Shown piece after piece: positions 48,076 to 62,600 of a stretch of 64,000 bases of DNA. The position numbers were made by a program, and so were the translations under genes. How positions within the stretch are numbered: position 1 is the first letter of the stretch; every line of letters begins with the position of its first letter. The notes under the pieces are model-generated. The model saw only the letters and a list, made by a program, of their open reading frames with translations, ran no database searches and had not been told where the DNA came from. Origin of the DNA: Atherix ibis (lineage: Eukaryota; Arthropoda; Insecta; Diptera; Athericidae); assembly GCA_958298945.1 (NCBI GenBank), contig OY282610.1, forward strand, positions 36,711,667 to 36,775,666. Reading direction: 5' to 3'.

Positions 48076-48624
48076 TTAATAAAACACTTCATGTTCTGAA
48101 ATAAAAACTTCCTATTAAATGTCATTAAGAATGATATTAAATAAATACTTCTATATAAATTCTTCAAAAATGATGAAACCACACTTTAACTTCCAATTTA
48201 CGATAAGTATCAAAATCACATGAAAGAAAAGCTTTTCGATATCTTAAAAGTCTATAAAATTGAGGCACTTGATATTTACAAAATAAATTATAAACCGAAA
48301 ATACAATTGCATTCCATATCGAAAGATTGTACAAAAAATAAATATTGTCTGTTCTTGTTTTTGAATTATATTTTTCTTAGAAATAAGTGGGTTAAAATGG
48401 TTATTAATTATGCTTTTAAAATTCAAAAATTTTTTTTTACGAAAACTAAATGTTAGTGGGTGTCATGTCTTCATAAAAAAATCTACACAAATGTATGCAA
48501 GCAGTACGATTTCCCGCCACTTTTGCAATAATTCAGACACAAAATTGCGTATACATATAAGAAAATCGATCCAGGTATTCTTTAATCGAAAGACAGCCAT
48601 ATCCAGGTATTCTTTAATCTTAAG

Positions 48625-50252
48625 CTCCATCCCCTCGCGAAAAAAACCATAATTAATTAGTGATTTACGAGTTGACAGTCAACCAAGTAGTGGGCATGTT
48701 CAGCTACGGTTAATATAACAACCGCAAAATGGCATCAATCAAAGCCACACTAATTGTGAACAAACCGGTTTTTCTTATTCTTAATTTTGAAATTGTTACT
48801 TATAATTTACTGATTGTTATTGATTTTCTTATAAAAAGCAATTATGCTGTTTCACACCAGCGCATTTTCGCCAACTCCTATTATTTGAAGACAAAGCTAA
48901 TATAGAGACAGAAATATTTGCTATAAGGTAAATTTGTTGCTATAATTAATGTTCAAATTAATTAGTATAATTAAATCTAAATTTCTAAAACCTTTTTTAT
49001 AAATATAAAAAGTTTGCAGAAATCTAGATTTAAGCAATGGCTGTATATTGCACATATACGATCCATCAAGAGAACTAGCACTGAGATTGACAAATGGCTG
49101 GATATTAAATAAAGAACTCCTGCATCGGCCATACTTCTGTATATGTACACGTAATTTTATATAGCCATATTTACTCCAAGCGGCGATAAATCGAATCTTG
49201 GATTACAGACCTCCTCTCCATATTCATATCAATTAGTTTGTGTATATTAATTTAAAAACACTGAATTGTTCTTCAAATTATTTCGTTTTGTCACTCCATC
49301 TCAAATTTCTTGCTGTAATGAACCAATTCAATTAAAGAATTGATAATCTTAGGCACATCCCATATAGTAGCATGCAGTGAATATATCTGGAATATGTAAG
49401 CCGCTATTAGTCTTATTTTGTTGCAACGCCACTCCAATAAACTCCTATAATGTAAATGTCAAATCAGCACGATATTGTGCAAGATAACCAATGTCTTAAG
49501 CTACTGCAACATAGCTAATATATGCTATACGTAAATTGAGAATTTACAAGAAAATAATTACATATCAAGATTTTTAGATTTAATTACAACCATCAGTGTT
49601 AAGAATTGAAAATAATAAATAATAAAACGCTTTATACTTTTATAAACAAAATATATTTTTATTTCGTCAAATATCTTACATGAAAATATTCTAAATTTAC
49701 TCAACTAACAAAAATTGTGTTTGTTATAATTTCAAGTAACATTAGTGCTGAAATGAAATTTCTAAGCGTCACAACACTAATGGCCATTTGGCGACTGGAT
49801 GTGCTAAGCCATATTCGCACTCGAGTATGGTTTGTGGACTAGTCGTAAACCTACTTGATAATGTAACGCCAAAGGACCTAACGAAAATTATTGGACATTG
49901 TTACAAGAAGTGAGAATCTGAAAACGTTAACACCATATATAAAGACCACTAACAATACCCATGAAAAAGAGCATATTTGTTTTTTTACTGGGTTAATACG
50001 AAATAGCATTGAATATTGACGGCAATTTTATTGCCATTTTTGTAGTGATAATTCTATTAATTTCGATTTTGATCAATCAATTTGCGGACAAAAATAATGT
50101 CTCGAATATTTTCAAATTCAAGTATCTTGATTATACAGGAAAGCATTATAAAATGGCACAATTGCACTTCGATTTTATAAATTACAAAATGTGAGACAGA
50201 AAAATAATAAAAAAATTAATAAAAAATAAAAAATGCATTCTGTGGCGAACCA
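48625..50252. other. Intergenic with a THAP/TIR remnant
   Basis: At 49085-49205 there is a diverged family end (TATATGTACACGTAATTTTA and AAGCGGCGATAAATCG). The plus-strand frame at 50009-50194 starts with a hydrophobic stretch (FIAIFVVIILLISILI), but nothing supports it as a gene. Otherwise nothing was recognised. Confidence 0.5.
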
Positions 50253-52461
50253 TTATAAAAATTCATAGCCGATTCCAAATTGAAAACCTCTAGATGGAAT
50301 ATCGCCAGGTACTCGCAATAACGGGAAGCAATAATTGAACTCGATACGTGCTCGTTCACCAAGTCGAAATGCGATACCTAATCCAGCTGCACTTCGCATA
50401 TTTTCTATAAAAAAGACATTAAAAAAAATATCATGAAGTATTCAGTCAATATTTGTTAGGATTAATATAAGTAGTACCTAAGGAAAATGAGTCGCAATTT
50501 CCACAATTATAGAAAAAGTGAGTTCTGAAATTGTTGCCAAAACGACCAAAATAACTATGAAAAGGAAGTGGTGCCCATAAATGCATGCCAACAGCCCAGT
50601 ATGACTAAAAATTAAGTGATAATAATAAAATAGAGATTTATTAAAATTTAGCAATTTTTTTTTGCTACTTACGTGTACACCACAAGCAATGCGATCAAGA
50701 TGCGGCCCAACACCAGCATATTGAAACCCCCTAATAGATTGTGGTCCACCTAGTATAAATAGGTTACTGATAGGGATATCCGGTGATTTCTTTTCAGTGT
50801 TAATGATTCCAACTTGTGAACTAACTTGTGCTGATATCTTAGCGAACAACGGCAAATTTAATTCAAAGTTGAAATTATTCATTAAGTACGATATGTTCCC
50901 TCCAAGGCCACTATATTCGTTAACTAGCTTTATAAAAGTTCCTGTTGACGGGAACACGATACTGTCTCTACTATCATAGGAACATATATGTCGAACTAGA
51001 GATGCCATTCGAGGTCCGCAGTGAGAACGGACAAAGAACGGTGATTGTTTACCTAATGTGAATAGTTCTCGAAATGATGCCTCATATTGGAATGAGTTAC
51101 TAGTCTAAGATATAAAAATATGATTATATAAACATACAGGTTTATCGATTTTTATTAGTCTCCATACATGAAGTAACAGAAATGATACGTCTGCTAATAT
51201 TCCAAAAGTCTTAGTTTTAAATGCGCTTGTTGGAACATTGAAAGTATTGCGGAATACTCCTGCTGAGATTCTATAAATGATAACGAAGTATTCCAGTATT
51301 TATTAGGTCTAAACATTGTAATTCATATTTTATATTTTAACAACAAAAAAAATAAAAAAAAACTCACTCAGGTTTATAATCTCCCATGCTACTATGTAGG
51401 AAAGGTTTTGTTAATTTTAACGAAAGCTTCGAAGCTTTCGCACTACTGTATTTTCCATTTATACTACATCGTTCGCCCCGACCCCATATATTCGGTGTTG
51501 CCAATTCCATAATTAGTGATCCTTCGTTTTGCCCAACTTCAGTACCGAAAGTGCCTGTTATTCTTGATTGTTCCACACCATCGAATTTGACCTCATACCC
51601 ATTTGGTGTTGCGTTCTTACCTTTACTCACATCGATAAATACGCGAACATCCTTGTATATGCCTAATTCGATTAAATATAATCGAGCTCTGAAACAACAT
51701 ATGTTTCACAAATTTTAAAAATTAATTTCAACATCGATACGAAGGTGCTATAACAATTCAATATTTCTTCTTACTTATGCGATTCAAGATACACATCTTC
51801 AAAGTTATTTACTTTGAACAAATTAATAGCAGTTCGTTGTACGTAATCGTCTTTCGTCCTACAGAGACCAGATACACTAACTCGATCAACACGTGCCTGG
51901 ATTTACAGAATTCTGACTGAATTATTTCATAACGAAAAACTCGACAAAAACAAACTCACTGGCAAAGATGACAGATCAGCTTCCCTTTTTGTACGTTTGT
52001 CAGCTGCCGGTTGCGTTGAGCGCCTTTGCTGCAAGTATTAATATAAAAATACCAAATATTGATTCTTTACTCAAAAATTCTGTTTTCCTATCCACAAACA
52101 TACTACAATAGTTAACAAAAAAAAGCTACCATTTCGCCGTAACTTATGACATTTATGGTAGCAATATTGCAGCATTATTGTTTGACAGTTGAAATCGAAA
52201 TAATTGAAATACACTATTTGTAGTTATAATGAAAAATTGAATTAAACATAATTTATAAATAATAAATTTCATTGCAATTGTATTTAATTGATTGATTCGG
52301 GGGAAATTCTTTAATTTTTGACAGATTACAATTGTAGTTTGCAGTTGTCGTCGAAATTGTGCGCCTATCATTAATGTTATTGATGTTACGCAAACTTTTC
52401 TTAACTGCATTTTCGATTTCGGTCTACAGCATAAACTCACCTTAGATTTGTTAGCACCCAT
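50253..52461 (-). CDS. Sam50: Sam50 outer-membrane assembly factor (SAMM50)
   Basis: Omp85-family beta-barrel that inserts beta-barrel proteins into the mitochondrial outer membrane. Exons right to left: 52461-52441, 52028-51960, 51896-51775, 51688-51368, 51270-51168, 51104-50673, 50604-50478 and 50404-50253. All introns are GT/AG and the spliced frame encodes 448 residues, close to the 469 of human SAMM50. The start is MGANKSK. The single POTRA domain follows (ARVDRVSVSGLCRTKDDYVQ to IYKDVRVFIDVSKG), then the barrel (GTEVGQNEGSL, PNIWGRGERCSINGKYSS, GPRMASLVRH, NEYSGLGGNISY). The conserved L6 loop motif is RGF within LGGPQSIRGFQYAGVG. The end GFQFGIGYEFL has the barrel-closing terminal hydrophobic residue. 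Orthology to fly CG7639 is likely, but a paralogue cannot be excluded. Confidence 0.92.
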
Positions 52462-53640
52462 TTAAAATTAATCAATATGATTTATATAAAAATAAACTAT
52501 TATTTTATATCAGTAAATTTTGTATTAATTAGTTATTATACGAACAAAAAACCAAACCATTCGAAAATCATTTCTTAACTTCAACCTATCCACTACCAAT
52601 ACAGGTAATTGAAGTCTCCTAACATTTTTGACAATTGTTGGCAATCATATGAAGTTGGCTGTAATACCATCAAAAAGTTGATGGAAAATATTCACCTCAT
52701 TTATGGTAGAATAAATTTAGTACTAAAAACAAACGATCCATTTTTTGGCGGTATACACATTTTGTGAATTTGAAAACAAGAATAACAATTATTATTAATA
52801 TTTTATTTGTTTTTTTTTAATAAATTTTCTATCAAGAAATGCATTGATTAAATAGATTATCTTTAAAATGGATAAGATTAAATTAAATTCGTACTAAGAA
52901 CTATTGTATCATAACTTTATGATATTGAAAATAGTATCAACAAAATTAAATATAATTTACTTAAAATTTAGCATTATTATTACTATTTTTGAATTAAAGA
53001 CATACTTAAGAAGATAAATATGAAAATATATATATGTACCAAGTATAATGAATTGAATAATATTTAAAAAAAATATAAGAAGAAACATTTTTTAAGAAAA
53101 AAAAATTATACTAAAAATAATAATAGATTGATTATCGAATAATTGAGCAATAAGTTAATGAATGAGTTTGGATACAAATTTTTTATATAATACTTTAATT
53201 TTTCTTCTTTTTATTTGTTGATTTTGGTTAAATTACTAATATGAATATATTTCATTTCTTTTGTTATTAGAAAAATATCTAAAATATACAGAAAATTATG
53301 TTTGGTTGATTGTATAAAAATTTCTCATCTAATTTTTAGTTGACGTGCTACTAAAATAGAATGTTTTCTGGTCTGGTCTGTTTCTGCTTCTGGGGCTCAA
53401 CTCCCTCCCTCCTGTTCTAATATAATATATTTATGGTTATTTAGTACGTTATATGCAAGAAGAAAATACTATAAAATTAAATAATAGCTAAAGAATTTGA
53501 CAATGTATTTGTTATTACTGTATAATTAAAAATGGTTTTGCGATTAATTTATAGATAGTAAGGCATATGGCATAAGCATGAATATGAATGAAAATGGACG
53601 TGTACTATTATTATGTGTGGGCAATGGCACTTGTTTGATT
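52462..53640. other. Intergenic between Sam50 and the satellite array
   Basis: AT-rich with no gene recognised. The part next to 52461 should contain the Sam50 promoter. A less AT-rich patch near 53380-53420 (CTCCCTCCCTCCTG) is not a known element. Confidence 0.5.
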
Positions 53641-56600
53641 CCGCGTAAATTCGTTGTAGGCCATTTTGTAGGAATTTTCCAACTGCCAGCCATTTTTACG
53701 CAATTTCACAGTATTTCTGTACAAGAATTGCTCCTGCATGTATATTAGCATTGGGAAGTGACTACTAACACTACTTATTTGTAGTCCTACAATTTCCCCA
53801 TCCCCCTCTACCAAGGACATCATATTGCCATTACATACACAGGTACAATACAATATTTAGTGTAATCACGTACTAATACTTGCAATAAATATTTTAGAAA
53901 ATTGACCATCATACAAACGTTCCACCATACATTGTCAAGCTCAGCAACAACATATACATCTCAGATATGTTATGCCATGTAGCCAACTATTTTCAAAGCC
54001 AGCATCAACATCTTTCGACCATATTGTTATAGTATTAGTGAGTCTAGAGCAATTTCCTTGAAAATCTGCTGGACATTGTATTCGAAAAGGTACAAGAATA
54101 TACGTGCATGGAAACTTCTAAATTCACCTTATGTGCGTTGCATTCGTGTGATTGAATAGTTAATACTACAGCCACCTCCGGCACATCTGCGACAATTTGT
54201 CCATGGTTCTATTATATTGATAGGATGTTTAGTTGCATAGATATGGCTGTACGCGTGATAGTTTTTTGTACAAAGTCGTCATCTAATGCGCACCGTGAAG
54301 CAGTGTATAACGTAAATTTTTGCCTAGGTCAGCTCAGAAGCGTCGGATTTAGTTCGGAGTTACTTCTACACATACTCCAGTGGTATGCGGTCGTTTTAGT
54401 ACCCGAAGCATAACCCTCAGCCGATTGCTTCTCTCTCTCAGTAAAAATATAGGTTTTATACTTGTTTGATGTTATTTTTGTTGTAATTTTTTTTTGAGAT
54501 AGTTTGACCCTCCAAATACTACCCTTTCTTAGTTGTAGCTTCTTGGGAATAGAACCATCGTGTAGCCCCGGAAATTCCTGACTTGTCCGTGCCTATCTTG
54601 GTTACCCTAATCCCCCCTTTAGGCTTCTAGAACAAAAGTTCTGTTGGCTTGACATTTTCAGAGTGAGCTTTGACGTCGACTGCAACTTTGACGCAGGCTT
54701 CAAGGCTCGACCGCAAATTTGAAGTCCACCTAGGTCCTGACTTTGACGCTGACCGCAACTTTGACGTGACCGCAAATCTGCCTTTATCCTTTGTTCCCGT
54801 CTGAATTAGTCCTGGTGTCCCGCGTAAATTCATTGCAGGCCATTTTGTAGGAATTTTCCAACTGCCAGCCATTTTTACGCAATTTCACAGTATTTCTGTA
54901 CAAGAATTGCTCCTGCATGTATATTAGCATTGGGAAGTGACTACTAACACTACTTATTTGTAGTCCTACAATTTCCCCATCCCCCTCTACCAAGGACATC
55001 ATATTGCCATTACATACACAGGTACAATACAATATTTAGCGTAATTACGTACTAATACTTGCATTAAATATTTTAGAAAATTGACCATCATACAAACGTT
55101 CCACCATACATTGTCAAGCTCAGCAACAACATATACATCTCAGATATGTTATGCCATGTAGCCAACTATTTTCAAAGCCAGCATCAACATCTTTCGACCA
55201 CATTGTTATAGTATTAGTGAGTCTAGAGCAATTTCCTTGAAAATCTGCTGGACATTGTATTCGAAAAGGTACAAGAATATACGTGCATGGAAACTTCTAA
55301 ATTCACCTTATGTGCGTTGCATTCGTGTGATTGAATAGTTAATACTACAGCCACCTCCGGCACATCTGCGACAATTTGTCCATGGTTCTATTATATTGAT
55401 AGGATGTTTAGTTGCATAGATATGGCTGTACGCGTGATAGTTTTTTGTACAAAGTCGTCATCTAATGCGCACCGTGAAGCAGTGTATAACGTAAATTTTT
55501 GCCTAGGTCAGCTCAGAAGCGTCGGATTTAGTTCGGAGTTACTTCTACACATACCCCAGTGGTATGCGGTCGTTTTAGTACCCGAAGCATAACCCTCAGC
55601 CGATTGCTTCTCTCTCTCAGTAAAAATATAGGTTTTATACTTGTTTGATGTTATTTTTGTTGTAATTTTTTTTTGAGATAGTTTGACCCTCCAAATACTA
55701 CCCTTTCTTAGTTGTAGCTTCTTGGGAATAGAACCATCGTGTAGCCCCGGAAATTCCTGACTTGTCCGTGCCTATCTTGGTTACCCTAATCCCCCCTTTA
55801 GGCTTCTAGAACAAAAGTTCTGTTGGCTTGACATTTTCAGAGTGAGCTTTGACGTCGACTGCAACTTTGACGCAGGCTTCAAGGCTCGACCGCAAATTTG
55901 AAGTCCACCTAGGTCCTGACTTTGACGCTGACCGCAACTTTGACGTGACCGCAAATCTGCCTTTATCCTTTGTTCCCGTCTGAATTAGTCCTGGTGTCCC
56001 GCGTAAATTCATTGCAGGCCATTTTGTAGGAATTTTCCAACTGCCAGCCATTTTTACGCAATTTCACAGTATTTCTGTACAAGAATTGCTCCTGCATGTA
56101 TATTAGCATTGGGAAGTGACTACTAACACTACTTATTTGTAGTCCTACAATTTCCCCATCCCCCTCTACCAAGGACATCATATTGCCATTACATACACAG
56201 GTACAATACAATATTTAGCGTAATTACGTACTAATACTTGCATTAAATATTTTAGAAAATTGACCATCATACAAACGTTCCACCATACATTGTCAAGCTC
56301 AGCAACAACATATACATCTCAGATATGTTATGCCATGTAGCCAACTATTTTCAAAGCCAGCATCAACATCTTTCGACCACATTGTTATAGTATTAGTGAG
56401 TCTAGAGCAATTTCCTTGAAAATCTGCTGGACATTGTATTCGAAAAGGTACAAGAATATACGTGCATGGAAACTTCTAAATTCACCTTATGTGCGTTGCA
56501 TTCGTGTGATTGAATAGTTAATACTACAGCCACCTCCGGCACATCTGCGACAATTTGTCCATGGTTCTATTATATTGATAGGATGTTTAGTTGCATAGAT

Positions 56601-59600
56601 ATGGCTGTACGCGTGATAGTTTTTTGTACAAAGTCGTCATCTAATGCGCACCGTGAAGCAGTGTATAACGTAAATTTTTGCCTAGGTCAGCTCAGAAGCG
56701 TCGGATTTAGTTCGGAGTTACTTCTACACATACTCCAGTGGTATGCGGTCGTTTTAGTACCCGAAGCATAACCCTCAGCCGATTGCTTCTCTCTCTCAGT
56801 AAAAATATAGGTTTTATACTTGTTTGATGTTATTTTTGTTGTAATTTTTTTTTGAGATAGTTTGACCCTCCAAATACTACCCTTTCTTAGTTGTAGCTTC
56901 TTGGGAATAGAACCATCGTGTAGCCCCGGAAATTCCTGACTTGTCCGTGCCTATCTTGGTTACCCTAATCCCCCCTTTAGGCTTCTAGAACAAAAGTTCT
57001 GTTGGCTTGACATTTTCAGAGTGAGCTTTGACGTCGACTGCAACTTTGACGCAGGCTTCAAGGCTCGACCGCAAATTTGAAGTCCACCTAGGTCCTGACT
57101 TTGACGCTGACCGCAACTTTGACGTGACCGCAAATCTGCCTTTATCCTTTGTTCCCGTCTGAATTAGTCCTGGTGTCCCGCGTAAATTCATTGCAGGCCA
57201 TTTTGTAGGAATTTTCCAACTGCCAGCCATTTTTACGCAATTTCACAGTATTTCTGTACAAGAATTGCTCCTGCATGTATATTAGCATTGGGAAGTGACT
57301 ACTAACACTACTTATTTGTAGTCCTACAATTTCCCCATCCCCCTCTACCAAGGACATCATATTGCCATTACATACACAGGTACAATACAATATTTAGCGT
57401 AATTACGTACTAATACTTGCATTAAATATTTTAGAAAATTGACCATCATACAAACGTTCCACCATACATTGTCAAGCTCAGCAACAACATATACATCTCA
57501 GATATGTTATGCCATGTAGCCAACTATTTTCAAAGCCAGCATCAACATCTTTCGACCACATTGTTATAGTATTAGTGAGTCTAGAGCAATTTCCTTGAAA
57601 ATCTGCTGGACATTGTATTCGAAAAGGTACAAGAATATACGTGCATGGAAACTTCTAAATTCACCTTATGTGCGTTGCATTCGTGTGATTGAATAGTTAA
57701 TACTACAGCCACCTCCGGCACATCTGCGACAATTTGTCCATGGTTCTATTATATTGATAGGATGTTTAGTTGCATAGATATGGCTGTACGCGTGATAGTT
57801 TTTTGTACAAAGTCGTCATCTAATGCGCACCGTGAAGCAGTGTATAACGTAAATTTTTGCCTAGGTCAGCTCAGAAGCGTCGGATTTAGTTCGGAGTTAC
57901 TTCTACACATACCCCAGTGGTATGCGGTCGTTTTAGTACCCGAAGCATAACCCTCAGCCGATTGCTTCTCTCTCTCAGTAAAAATATAGGTTTTATACTT
58001 GTTTGATGTTATTTTTGTTGTAATTTTTTTTTGAGATAGTTTGACCCTCCAAATACTACCCTTTCTTAGTTGTAGCTTCTTGGGAATAGAACCATCGTGT
58101 AGCCCCGGAAATTCCTGACTTGTCCGTGCCTATCTTGGTTACCCTAATCCCCCCTTTAGGCTTCTAGAACAAAAGTTATGTTGGCTTGACATTTTCAGAG
58201 TGAGCTTTGACGTCGACTGCAACTTTGACGCAGGCTTCAAGGCTCGACCGCAAATTTGAAGTCCACCTAGGTCCTGACTTTGACGCTGACCGCAACTTTG
58301 ACGTGACCGCAAATCTGCCTTTATCCTTTGTTCCCGTCTGAATTAGTCCTGGTGTCCCGCGTAAATTCGTTGCAGGCCATTTTGTAGGAATTTTCCAACT
58401 GCCAGCCATTTTTACGCAATTTCACAGTATTTCTGTACAAGAATTGCTCCTGCATGTATATTAGCATTGGGAAGTGACTACTAACACTACTTATTTGTAG
58501 TCCTACAATTTCCCCATCCCCCTCTACCAAGGACATCATATTGCCATTACATACACAGGTACAATACAATATTTAGCGTAATTACGTACTAATACTTGCA
58601 TTAAATATTTTAGAAAATTGACCATCATACAAACGTTCCACCATACATTGTCAAGCTCAGCAACAACATATACATCTCAGATATGTTATGCCATGTAGCC
58701 AACTATTTTCAAAGCCAGCATCAACATCTTTCGACCACATTGTTATAGTATTAGTGAGTCTAGAGCAATTTCCTTGAAAATCTGCTGGACATTGTATTCG
58801 AAAAGGTACAAGAATATACGTGCATGGAAACTTCTAAATTCACCTTATGTGCGTTGCATTCGTGTGATTGAATAGTTAATACTACAGCCACCTCCGGCAC
58901 ATCTGCGACAATTTGTCCATGGTTCTATTATATTGATAGGATGTTTAGTTGCATAGATATGGCTGTACGCGTGATAGTTTTTTGTACAAAGTCGTCATCT
59001 AATGCGCACCGTGAAGCAGTGTATAACGTAAATTTTTGCCTAGGTCAGCTCAGAAGCGTCGGATTTAGTTCGGAGTTACTTCTACACATACCCCAGTGGT
59101 ATGCGGTCGTTTTAGTACCCGAAGCATAACCCTCAGCCGATTGCTTCTCTCTCTCAGTAAAAATATAGGTTTTATACTTGTTTGATGTTATTTTTGTTGT
59201 AATTTTTTTTTGAGATAGTTTGACCCTCCAAATACTACCCTTTCTTAGTTGTAGCTTCTTGGGAATAGAACCATCGTGTAGCCCCGGAAATTCCTGACTT
59301 GTCCGTGCCTATCTTGGTTACCCTAATCCCCCCTTTAGGCTTCTAGAACAAAAGTTATGTTGGCTTGACATTTTCAGAGTGAGCTTTGACGTCGACTGCA
59401 ACTTTGACGCAGGCTTCAAGGCTCGACCGCAAATTTGAAGTCCACCTAGGTCCTGACTTTGACGCTGACCGCAACTTTGACGTGACCGCAAATCTGCCTT
59501 TATCCTTTGTTCCCGTCTGAATTAGTCCTGGTGTCCCGCGTAAATTCGTTGCAGGCCATTTTGTAGGAATTTTCCAACTGCCAGCCATTTTTACGCAATT

Positions 59601-62600
59601 TCACAGTATTTCTGTACAAGAATTGCTCCTGCATGTATATTAGCATTGGGAAGTGACTACTAACACTACTTATTTGTAGTCCTACAATTTCCCCATCCCC
59701 CTCTACCAAGGACATCATATTGCCATTACATACACAGGTACAATACAATATTTAGCGTAATTACGTACTAATACTTGCATTAAATATTTTAGAAAATTGA
59801 CCATCATACAAACGTTCCACCATACATTGTCAAGCTCAGCAACAACATATACATCTCAGATATGTTATGCCATGTAGCCAACTATTTTCAAAGCCAGCAT
59901 CAACATCTTTCGACCACATTGTTATAGTATTAGTGAGTCTAGAGCAATTTCCTTGAAAATCTGCTGGACATTGTATTCGAAAAGGTACAAGAATATACGT
60001 GCATGGAAACTTCTAAATTCACCTTATGTGCGTTGCATTCGTGTGATTGAATAGTTAATACTACAGCCACCTCCGGCACATCTGCGACAATTTGTCCATG
60101 GTTCTATTATATTGATAGGATGTTTAGTTGCATAGATATGGCTGTACGCGTGATAGTTTTTTGTACAAAGTCGTCATCTAATGCGCACCGTGAAGCAGTG
60201 TATAACGTAAATTTTTGCCTAGGTCAGCTCAGAAGCGTCGGATTTAGTTCGGAGTTACTTCTACACATACCCCAGTGGTATGCGGTCGTTTTAGTACCCG
60301 AAGCATAACCCTCAGCCGATTGCTTCTCTCTCTCAGTAAAAATATAGGTTTTATACTTGTTTGATGTTATTTTTGTTGTAATTTTTTTTGGAGATAGTTT
60401 GACCCTCCAAATACTACCCTTTCTTAGTTGTAGCTTCTTGGGAATAGTACCATCGTGTAGCCCCGGAAATTCCTGACTTGTCCGTGCCTATCTTGGTTAC
60501 CCTAATCCCCCCTTTAGGCTTCTAGAACAAAAGTTCTGTTGGCTTGACATTTTCAGAGTGAGCTTTGACGTCGACTGCAACTTTGACGCAGGCTTCAAGG
60601 CTCGACCGCAAATTTGAAGTCCACCTAGGTCCTGACTTTGACGCTGACCGCAACTTTGACGTGACCGCAAATCTGCCTTTATCCTTTGTTCCCGTCTGAA
60701 TTAGTCCTGGTGTCCCGCGTAAATTCGTTGCAGGCCATTTTGTAGGAATTTTCCAACTGCCAGCCATTTTTACGCAATTTCACAGTATTTCTGTACAAGA
60801 ATTGCTCCTGCATGTATATTAGCATTGGGAAGTGACTACTAACACTACTTATTTGTAGTCCTACAATTTCCCCATCCCCCTCTACCAAGGACATCATATT
60901 GCCATTACATACACAGGTACAATACAATATTTAGCGTAATTACGTACTAATACTTGCATTAAATATTTTAGAAAATTGACCATCATACAAACGTTCCACC
61001 ATACATTGTCAAGCTCAGCAACAACATATACATCTCAGATATGTTATGCCATGTAGCCAACTATTTTCAAAGCCAGCATCAACATCTTTCGACCACATTG
61101 TTATAGTATTAGTGAGTCTAGAGCAATTTCCTTGAAAATCTGCTGGACATTGTATTCGAAAAGGTACAAGAATATACGTGCATGGAAACTTCTAAATTCA
61201 CCTTATGTGCGTTGCATTCGTGTGATTGAATAGTTAATACTACAGCCACCTCCGGCACATCTGCGACAATTTGTCCATGGTTCTATTATATTGATAGGAT
61301 GTTTAGTTGCATAGATATGGCTGTACGCGTGATAGTTTTTTGTACAAAGTCGTCATCTAATGCGCACCGTGAAGCAGTGTATAACGTAAATTTTTGCCTA
61401 GGTCAGCTCAGAAGCGTCGGATTTAGTTCGGAGTTACTTCTACACATACCCCAGTGGTATGCGGTCGTTTTAGTACCCGAAGCATAACCCTCAGCCGATT
61501 GCTTCTCTCTCTCAGTAAAAATATAGGTTTTATACTTGTTTGATGTTATTTTTGTTGTAATTTTTTTTTGAGATAGTTTGACCCTCCAAATACTACCCTT
61601 TCTTAGTTGTAGCTTCTTGGGAATAGAACCATCGTGTAGCCCCGGAAATTCCTGACTTGTCCGTGCCTATCTTGGTTACCCTAATCCCCCCTTTAGGCTT
61701 CTAGAACAAAAGTTATGTTGGCTTGACATTTTCAGAGTGAGCTTTGACGTCGACTGCAACTTTGACGCAGGCTTCAAGGCTCGACCGCAAATTTGAAGTC
61801 CACCTAGGTCCTGACTTTGACGCTGACCGCAACTTTGACGTGACCGCAAATCTGCCTTTATCCTTTGTTCCCGTCTGAATTAGTCCTGGTGTCCCGCGTA
61901 AATTCGTTGCAGGCCATTTTGTAGGAATTTTCCAACTGCCAGCCATTTTTACGCAATTTCACAGTATTTCTGTACAAGAATTGCTCCTGCATGTATATTA
62001 GCATTGGGAAGTGACTACTAACACTACTTATTTGTAGTCCTACAATTTCCCCATCCCCCTCTACCAAGGACATCATATTGCCATTACATACACAGGTACA
62101 ATACAATATTTAGCGTAATTACGTACTAATACTTGCATTAAATATTTTAGAAAATTGACCATCATACAAACGTTCCACCATACATTGTCAAGCTCAGCAA
62201 CAACATATACATCTCAGATATGTTATGCCATGTAGCCAACTATTTTCAAAGCCAGCATCAACATCTTTCGACCACATTGTTATAGTATTAGTGAGTCTAG
62301 AGCAATTTCCTTGAAAATCTGCTGGACATTGTATTCGAAAAGGTACAAGAATATACGTGCATGGAAACTTCTAAATTCACCTTATGTGCGTTGCATTCGT
62401 GTGATTGAATAGTTAATACTACAGCCACCTCCGGCACATCTGCGACAATTTGTCCATGGTTCTATTATATTGATAGGATGTTTAGTTGCATAGATATGGC
62501 TGTACGCGTGATAGTTTTTTGTACAAAGTCGTCATCTAATGCGCACCGTGAAGCAGTGTATAACGTAAATTTTTGCCTAGGTCAGCTCAGAAGCGTCGGA

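Larger units (their letters stand above)
46022..48624 (+). mobile_element. THAP/TIR family copy 7, largest copy
   Basis: The left side starts in the subterminal ACACAAAAATTCTC block; the outer terminus was lost at the insertion of the nad5-carrying element. The right side has the full block (GACACAAAATTGCGTATACA) and the terminus CCAGGTATTCTTTAATC, duplicated at 48571-48587 and 48603-48619, ending 48624. It contains THAP-like exons on the minus strand, in line with the opposite orientation of copy 4. Confidence 0.7.

Noticed and set aside
50009..50194. Small hydrophobic frame near Sam50
   Set aside because: A single possible membrane stretch in AT-rich DNA with no other support.
51386..51718. 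110-codon plus-strand frame
   Set aside because: Complement of a Sam50 exon.
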